Source: Rhodeus uyekii
Taxonomy: Eukaryota > Chordata > Actinopteri > Cypriniformes > Acheilognathidae
Reading direction: 5' to 3'
Length of the DNA: 64,000 nucleotides
NCBI GenBank assembly: GCA_037043235.1
Contig: JAWRVZ010000004.1
Coordinates: 726,001 to 790,000 of the forward strand
The number at the start of each line of letters is the position of its first letter. Position 1 is the first letter of the stretch. Both the position numbers and the translations under genes were made by a program. Below, piece after piece: positions 58,186-64,000 of this stretch. The notes under the pieces were generated by a model, which did not search any database, was not told where the DNA came from, and was given only the letters and a program-made list of their open reading frames with translations.

Positions 58186-58788
58186 CAGTAATACATCGAG
58201 ATACGAGCGTCTCTACATATGAGTATTCCAAGATACGAGCAAGCCTTCGGGCAGATTTTTGCTTCTAGATACGAGTAAATATTCGAGATACGAGCACGCG
58301 TACTGACGCGGATGCCGACGCACGTTCATTTCACGTGTTCGCTGACTTCTGTACGTGTCGTCCGCTAGTAGCTGGTTGTCTACTGGTAATGCTTCAGCAC
58401 TTTTTGACGACACGTGTCAAAAAGTGTTTACTTATTTTTAAAAGGGAGACAGAAAAAAATCTCCCTCGATAGTTATTTCATTAAAAGGTCTGCGCCAAGT
58501 GAAAGTGAGGGTAGTCAGGCGAAAAAAGGGAAGAAAACAAATCGACTAAAGCAAAATAATAATATAAAATAGAAAAGTAAAAAAATAAATAAATCGTAAA
58601 CCAAGTTCAGTTATGTTCATTTAAGTTTACGTAAGTTACATAGTGTTCGTATAAAATAAGGAATCAAGTATCTGCATAACAACCCCCTTCCTCCTCCGCA
58701 CCTGCCGCTACTGTCTGTAAAAACTTAATTAAAACCACATTTTATTTGATATCACACGAATCCTTATACTGTATACATGTACTATAAC

Positions 58789-58826
<38 letters not shown>

Positions 58827-58975
58827 TGTTTGTGTGTGTCTATACCAATAAAAATGTTTTTTCCATTGTTACGGATCTGGAATTGATTAATTTGTTTTCT
58901 ATTATTTCTTATGGGAAAACGTGATTTTTTTCTTATGGGAAAAGCAGATTATGCTCGTATCTCGAGGCATTACTG
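58186..58975 (+). mobile_element. Pogo-like MITE of the GAGATACGAG subfamily, uninterrupted
   Basis: It starts CAGTAATACATCGAGATACG and ends CGTATCTCGAGGCATTACTG, flanked by TA (58184-58185 and 58976-58977); 790 bp. 'GATACGAGCA' motifs repeat near the left end. It contains a (TG)n run at 58793-58838. It is the uninterrupted relative of the element at 37308-39195. Confidence 0.87.
58793..58838. repeat. (TG)n microsatellite
   Basis: TG repeats with two TTTG interruptions, inside the MITE. The related copy at 37308 has a shorter TG run at the same place (39000-39012), so the run was part of the element and expanded here. Confidence 0.95.
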
Positions 58976-58977
58976 TA

Positions 58978-60587
58978 TTTCTTTGATGCTACCAGTTGAG
59001 AAAGACACTGTCAAGTGGAGTTATACCATCATCCAGTCCTCCTTGATTCCCTCTCCCCTAAAAGGAGCCCTGACACTGCACAACAGACGAAGCATGAAGA
59101 TATGAAAGCCTTTCAATGGAAGGCATGTAATTGGAGCGCATTTCAATGCCCCCAATGCTGGGAAAGAGTATCAAAAAAAGTCAGCAGGCAGGATTTACCC
59201 TGCTGCAAACGGATGAAGCAGCCCTCGACACACAGTCTATGTTAAGAGCCACGGCTATCTGAATGCTAAATATATGCACATTTTCTGTAAGACTCAGTGC
59301 TCAGCTCAATTTCCTTCAAAAGGCACCGAAACAGTAGATTACGGAAAAAACAAAACAAGGAACTTTGTACTAAATGAGCAGAAGTTATGTTTCAACTGTA
59401 CTGATACAAAACTTGTGAAAAGTACTAATTGGAATCCAAATATTGTAAAATGTAATTCAAGATGAAGAGACTTCACACCATGACTCTGGAATGTGAAAGT
59501 ATTTAATGTGCGATTGACTAAAAGCCTTTTCAGAGGAAACCATTCAGATTCACTGTATAAATGCTCTCCTTGAGTGTTGTGTCACTGCCTTGAGATTTAA
59601 TCAAAAGAGGCTTGAGCAGTTCTACACTGTTCTCTGTAACTCCTACTGTTATTCTACAGACTTTTGTGAGGTTTCCATGGTTACTCCCCATTTTCCATTA
59701 TAATCATCTAGATTTTGATAACTCCTGAACCCTGTAGTTACAAAATATCAAACACAGAAATATTTATAAAGAGGACCTCATATGTTAATAAGCACCCCGT
59801 TTGTGGGTCTCCGTAAAAAGTGATTACAGTTCACCACTGGAAAAACTTCATTTATCTAGAGGAGAAAAAACATGTTTGGAGAAGATGATTTCATGCCTTG
59901 TCATTTACAGCAAAGATACAAGATATGGCTATGACGAAAACTGCTAAATCTCCGGTTCAAAAGCTTCAACACAAAAACACAACTGAAATAGTTTACAGAA
60001 ATATTATACTATAGGACTAAAGATACATTTTTCAATGAAAGAACTCTCTCTCTCTCACACACACACACACAATATTCAAAAGATAGCAATTCTTTTCACA
60101 GGAAATGCAATTATTGAACTTTGAGTTAAATAAAATGCTAAAATCATTTTCAAATTACAACTTTTCTACATTCATTAATGTTTAATATGCCACACATGCC
60201 ATCATAGATTTCTACCACTAATGTTGGCTAGTTTACCCTTGACATGTCCTGTCTATGCTGTCAACTCCATAAAGAACATACAGTGATAATCCAATTGAAA
60301 CCATTTGGACTGCAAACATTTAGCTGCAAATCAAAAGTATTGCACTGCCAACACAAACACAGGGATGCGCAACGGTGTTAAAAAAATATAAAATATATAT
60401 ATATATATATTTTTTTACTGGTTATAATCAGGCACCACACAGCAGCAGTCAGTATTTGTTCTTCAAGTCTATGAAAACACAGGGCCAATTCGAGAGCTGG
60501 TTTGAGAACAGGCTCTGGCTCCAGAACGTGAACTATTCTGTTGGAAAGTTAAGAGGGAATTTTGAAGCAAGTATAATTTATAACAGG
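58978..60587. other. Intron 2 sequence, nothing recognised
   Basis: AT-rich, with (TC)n(AC)n at 60043-60071 and an (AT)n run at about 60387-60410. Confidence 0.4.
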
Positions 60588-60745
60588 TTTACTGTAGCTC
60601 TTGTAGTTTGTGGCACTTGCAATGCCAAGGTTGTGGGTTCAATTACAAGGAAAACCAAGAACTGATTAGAATCTCAATGTGTACCTTGAATGCAATTTTA
60701 GATAAAAGCATCTGCCAAAATGCATTAATAAATGTCAATGTAAAA
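60588..60745 (+). mobile_element. tRNA-derived SINE, worn copy
   Basis: 'GTAGCTCTTGTAGTTTGTGG' and 'AATGCCAAGGTTGTGGGTTC' correspond to the head of the SINE at 32875. The tail 'AGATAAAAGCATCTGCCAAA' and 'AATAAATGTCAATGTAAAA' is clear. The B box is damaged. Confidence 0.75.
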
Positions 60746-61416
60746 GATTCAAATACAACATCTGTGCGTCTTATTTGAAATTGTGTCAAGATGTGTTTAA
60801 CTGATTTCATCATCATTTCAAGTATGAGGAAAGTGTAAAAAATTATAATTAAATGGGGCTACTGGTGCAGAAAGCATATGCCAAAGGAATAATATGGAAC
60901 CATTAATTATAACGATGGTTGAAAGCCATAGGGCACATTGCCGTTCTCCCCAATTAACTTAAGATCAATGTGAAACACCAAGACCATATCATTGTAATAA
61001 TCGTGACCTCAGCAGGACATTACACTGGAAAGTTACTGTGGCTTAGAGACTTTCAATGGTGTATCTAATCAATTACCATTTGAGGGACACCAGAAGGTGC
61101 GTGAACGGCTGCAACAGCCATTGCCATAAAAGAGCGAATGCAGCTATTGCTCTGCTTGCAAAAGAATTACTCTCTCTGGAGGAAAATAGTAAAAAATTAA
61201 TTCAAAAACAGCACTCAAAAACAATTTGACAAGAATGAGACCAGGTAACAGGACGATGATTACATGTTCACAAAAAAAAATATTTTTTCTTTTAACACAA
61301 ATAGAGATATTAGATAGAAGTTATTTCCAAGTAGATGGTGATTTTAATTCCAAACTTTAATAATAAAAGAAAAAAAAAATACTATAAAAGCAACATGTTG
61401 TATTCAATAGTCATAG

Positions 61417-61478
<62 letters not shown>

Positions 61479-62188
61479 GAATAATTAACTACAATATTTT
61501 TTTTCTGTCAGGAACTTTGCACAAACAAATTGCGAATTTGGGATCAATATATGTTATAAAGGAACATTAATACTCTTCTTGATAATACTAATACTTTGAC
61601 ATTCTTCAGTAAGGATGCATGAAATGATTAAAAGTGACAGCAAAAATTGTGTTGTTCTATAAAATAATTCAAATAAGCTCTATTGAACTTTCTATTCATA
61701 AAAGAATCCTGGGGGGAAAAAAAGCCACTGTTTTCACAAAAAATAAAGCAAAACAACCATTTTCCATACTAAATTAAAAAAATATATATTAGAATGATTT
61801 ATGAACAATCATATTGACTCTGAAGTCCGGAGAAATGACCAGCTATGCCATCACAGGAATAAATTAATAATATTACATCAAAATTGCATGAAGGTGAGTA
61901 AATGATGATAATATTTTCACTTTGGGCTGATTTTTATTTAAGGCTGTGCAAATGACACCAATTACGGACTAACCACTGGCTCTCAGAGTGTCACAGAACT
62001 GAGGAGCTTCTCATCATTAAAATGTGTAGGTCGCGTTATTTCCTGAACTGGCAGAGGTGCCTGTAATTTCTTTGCCTATTGAGACGCTTAAATGCAGACA
62101 CATGCCCTGAGGGGTCAGCAAGGCTGTCTACCTTTCCAGATGACATGCAATAAGTTCTGGCAGGCCAGTAATCCCTCATTTCAACCAA
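60746..62188. other. Intron 2 sequence with a microsatellite
   Basis: It includes a compound (TA)n(CA)n run at 61420-61479. 61883-61930 reads 'AAGGTGAGTAAATGATGA' and 'TATTTTCACTTTGGGCTG', resembling the right end of the TTAAAGGGATAGTTCACCC MITE family. The part 61050-61160 is GC-balanced and non-repetitive. Confidence 0.5.
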
Positions 62189-62686
62189 TTACTCTGAGAG
62201 GGCAAATTGTTTCAGCTTCAGTGAGCACTGTATTTGGTACAGTCTCAGTACATAACTGGGAAGAAAGACATTTTCTCCCGTCTTTTCTATAGAAGAAAGG
62301 GAATAAGAGGTTAAAATAGTGATATAGTTAAATAAATGCAAATGGTAACTATCAACATTATAATCTTTTGTACACCAACTAAACCACTTCCTTGTGCCTG
62401 GTATTTGACATAGGTGTGGCCCTATATACCAAGTAACTATTGTTGTTGCAAGTATACACAAGCTAAGCGTGGACCAACCATGGATTCCCTTCCTTCCTTC
62501 CTGACAGACCTGATGTTTTGGCCAAAGCACTGATAAAATCATCTCAGGCCACTGCTGTAGGTACATGTACACACCATCCTTCATCTCAGCGAGTGTTGTC
62601 TCATTGTTCTTTAACTTCCTTTCTCCCGTCAAGTTTTCCTGCCAGAGCTCATATACTCCAGCCCTCCACGAGTGCTCTATGAGCAT
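62189..62686 (-). other. Unexplained 165-codon open frame, same strand as nos1ap
   Basis: The longest open frame in the window apart from the LINE. It has no recognisable domain. A stretch around residues 80-95 (LCILATTIVTWYIGPHLC) is hydrophobic enough for a membrane segment. No ribosomal or promoter context can be judged in a eukaryote. Acceptor and donor sites at its edges are not convincing. It may be a chance frame in a locally GC-richer stretch, or a remnant of an unknown element. Confidence 0.2.
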
Positions 62687-64000
62687 ATGGTCTGGGGGCT
62701 GGACAGAGTGAATGGAGGGTGGTTACGGTTTCATGCCACCAGTATGTGATAAATAACAAGAGCATCTGCCAATGTCATTACCTGCTCAAACAAAAGGGTG
62801 TTCATGCTACTATTCTGGCTTCAATGGACTTCCAAGCTAACAATTTAGGGCTAAATAATGCAAGATTTCAAAGTTATCTTTTATATTAAATTACATTTTA
62901 AACAGATGAGTCAAACAAATAAATATCACTATTTACACAATAGGGATACTCTTAAGTAGTTTCAAAACTGTATACCTTTTTTCCACAGATAATACTAGAT
63001 ATTTTGAGATGTCTCAGTAGTCCATTCGTTGAAAGTCTAGTTACCAACATTCTTAAAAGTATCTCCATTTGTGTTTCACAGAAGAATGTCATACTGGTTT
63101 GGAAGAACCTTACGGGGAGTACAATATAATTTTAATTTGAGTGAACTATCCATTTGAAAATGTAAATGTAGGCTCAGATAGCTACAAAAACTAAATGAAA
63201 AACAATAGATAATCTCAAACCATTTTATCTACAATTAATACTTAAAAGTAGTTCTGACAAGTTATAATACTGAAATCATAAGAGGATTTAAGGCTAGTCT
63301 ACTCTAGGAAAAATAATGGCATATGAATATTAAATTATGAATATCAAAACTTATAACAGAGGTCTTATAATAAAGTGATGTTTGAGTAACCTTAAATGTT
63401 TATCATAAATGCTTCAGTAGATGTGTTTATTTCAATTGAATTAGTTGGAGTAGATAGTACAAGGTAGCTACTATTAATATAAAATATTATTTTTGTTACT
63501 ACATAATTTGACAACTTTACTCTTGTTGTAAAAATGGAGAGGGAAAAAAAATCTAATTTACCCAAGCCAATTTACCCAACTGGCTTGAATAAAATAAACC
63601 CACAGCTCCTCTCCTTAAGTCTATTTCAGCATAAACTGCATGTCAATCCCAGCACTAGATCACTCCACAATTACCCGTTAAGCACAATGGGCATTGTTAT
63701 TCAAATGATGAACAACCATCAAATCAATGGCCTCATTTTAACTATTACACATTAAAAGCATCAATCTGCTAATAAAACCAGCACAATGAGGACATGAATA
63801 AAAAACGATTTCAGGTTGCCATGTCAGACAGAGGAAAATGCAATAAATGGAGGGGGAAAAAAAATCTGTTTCTCCTTTCCGTAGCACTTGCCACGTAGCA
63901 AATAGTTATTTTATTTTCACACATATACATACATGTATACCTTTCATGTTGTGTGTGGACAAAATCTGTGAGAGCTCTCATTGGCTTTGTTGTTTGTTCG
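62687..64000. other. Intron 2 sequence to window end
   Basis: AT-rich. 63050-63160 carries 'GAATGTCATACTGGTTTGGA' and 'TTGAGTGAACTATCCATTTG', the worn right end of the TTAAAGGGATAGTTCACCC MITE family. Nothing else was recognised, and no nos1ap exon 2 candidate. Confidence 0.5.

Larger units (their letters stand above)
1..64000 (-). other. nos1ap: nos1ap gene body, interior part (introns 2-7 with exons 3-7)
   Basis: Five exons on the minus strand, in order and in compatible phases, match the NOS1AP/CAPON PTB domain and the linker after it. NOS1AP is a cytoplasmic adaptor; in mammals its C-terminal tail binds the PDZ domain of neuronal nitric oxide synthase and its PTB domain binds partners such as DEXRAS1 and Scribble (known from the family). 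No start-codon exon and no C-terminal Gln-rich exon was found, so both gene ends lie outside the window. Introns visible whole: intron 3 about 3.8 kb, intron 4 about 24.4 kb, intron 5 about 4.8 kb, intron 6 about 2.0 kb. Teleosts carry two paralogues (nos1apa and nos1apb); the sequence alone does not say which this is. Confidence 0.93.

Noticed and set aside
43473..64000. Search for nos1ap exon 2 (YVGSLDVP to MRRIR region)
   Set aside because: No minus-strand stretch with suitable codons and splice sites was seen; the exon is presumed to lie beyond the window.

Overview
The window is AT-rich vertebrate DNA with long introns, few coding bases and dense transposon remains. Its repeats (a 5S-rRNA-derived SINE, tRNA-derived SINEs with the 'AAGTCGCTTTGGATAAAAG'-type tail, MITEs starting TTAAAGGGATAGTTCACCC, Tc1, hAT and pogo-like elements, CR1/L2-type LINE tails) point to a teleost fish, most likely an ostariophysan/cypriniform. 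That placement is inferred from repeat types and is not proven.

One host gene explains all the conserved coding sequence: nos1ap (CAPON, nitric oxide synthase 1 adaptor protein), on the minus strand. Five consecutive internal exons (human-style exons 3-7) lie at 43472-43380, 39560-39502, 15082-14974, 10163-10022 and 8011-7854. Each has AG/GT splice sites, their phases join exactly, and together they encode 187 residues: most of the C-terminal part of the PTB domain and the start of the acidic linker. The first two coding exons lie beyond 64000, and the C-terminal exons (Gln-rich coiled coil, PDZ-binding tail) lie below position 1. The whole window therefore sits inside one large gene.

Layout from high to low coordinates, the direction of nos1ap transcription: intron 2 (over 20 kb) holds a 5'-truncated LINE with an uninterrupted 598-codon RT reading frame in sense orientation, a pogo-like MITE, hAT and other MITEs, SINE copies, and a possible plus-strand TATA promoter with a small first exon near 50.73-50.86 kb. 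Intron 3 (3.8 kb) is mostly one LINE 3' end carrying a 2-kb C-rich/G-rich minisatellite. Intron 4 (24.4 kb) holds nested pogo-like/hAT insertions, a deletion-derivative hAT with a perfect 8-bp target duplication, a full 5S-type SINE, a MITE with a 47-bp perfect palindrome and LINE remnants. Intron 5 (4.8 kb) is a near-continuous cluster of MITE, decayed Tc1, decayed Ty3/gypsy and an LTR-like segment. Intron 6 (2.0 kb) has a GC-richer island of unknown role. Intron 7 (over 7.8 kb) has one MITE nested in another and a window-edge copy of the same family.

No rRNA gene, functional tRNA gene, CRISPR array or bacterial-type operon is present. No complete new gene system was found. The best leads are the minisatellite (more than 20 donor-like motifs and G-runs in the nos1ap sense strand), the antisense promoter-like site, and the unexplained 165-codon minus-strand reading frame at 62.2-62.7 kb.
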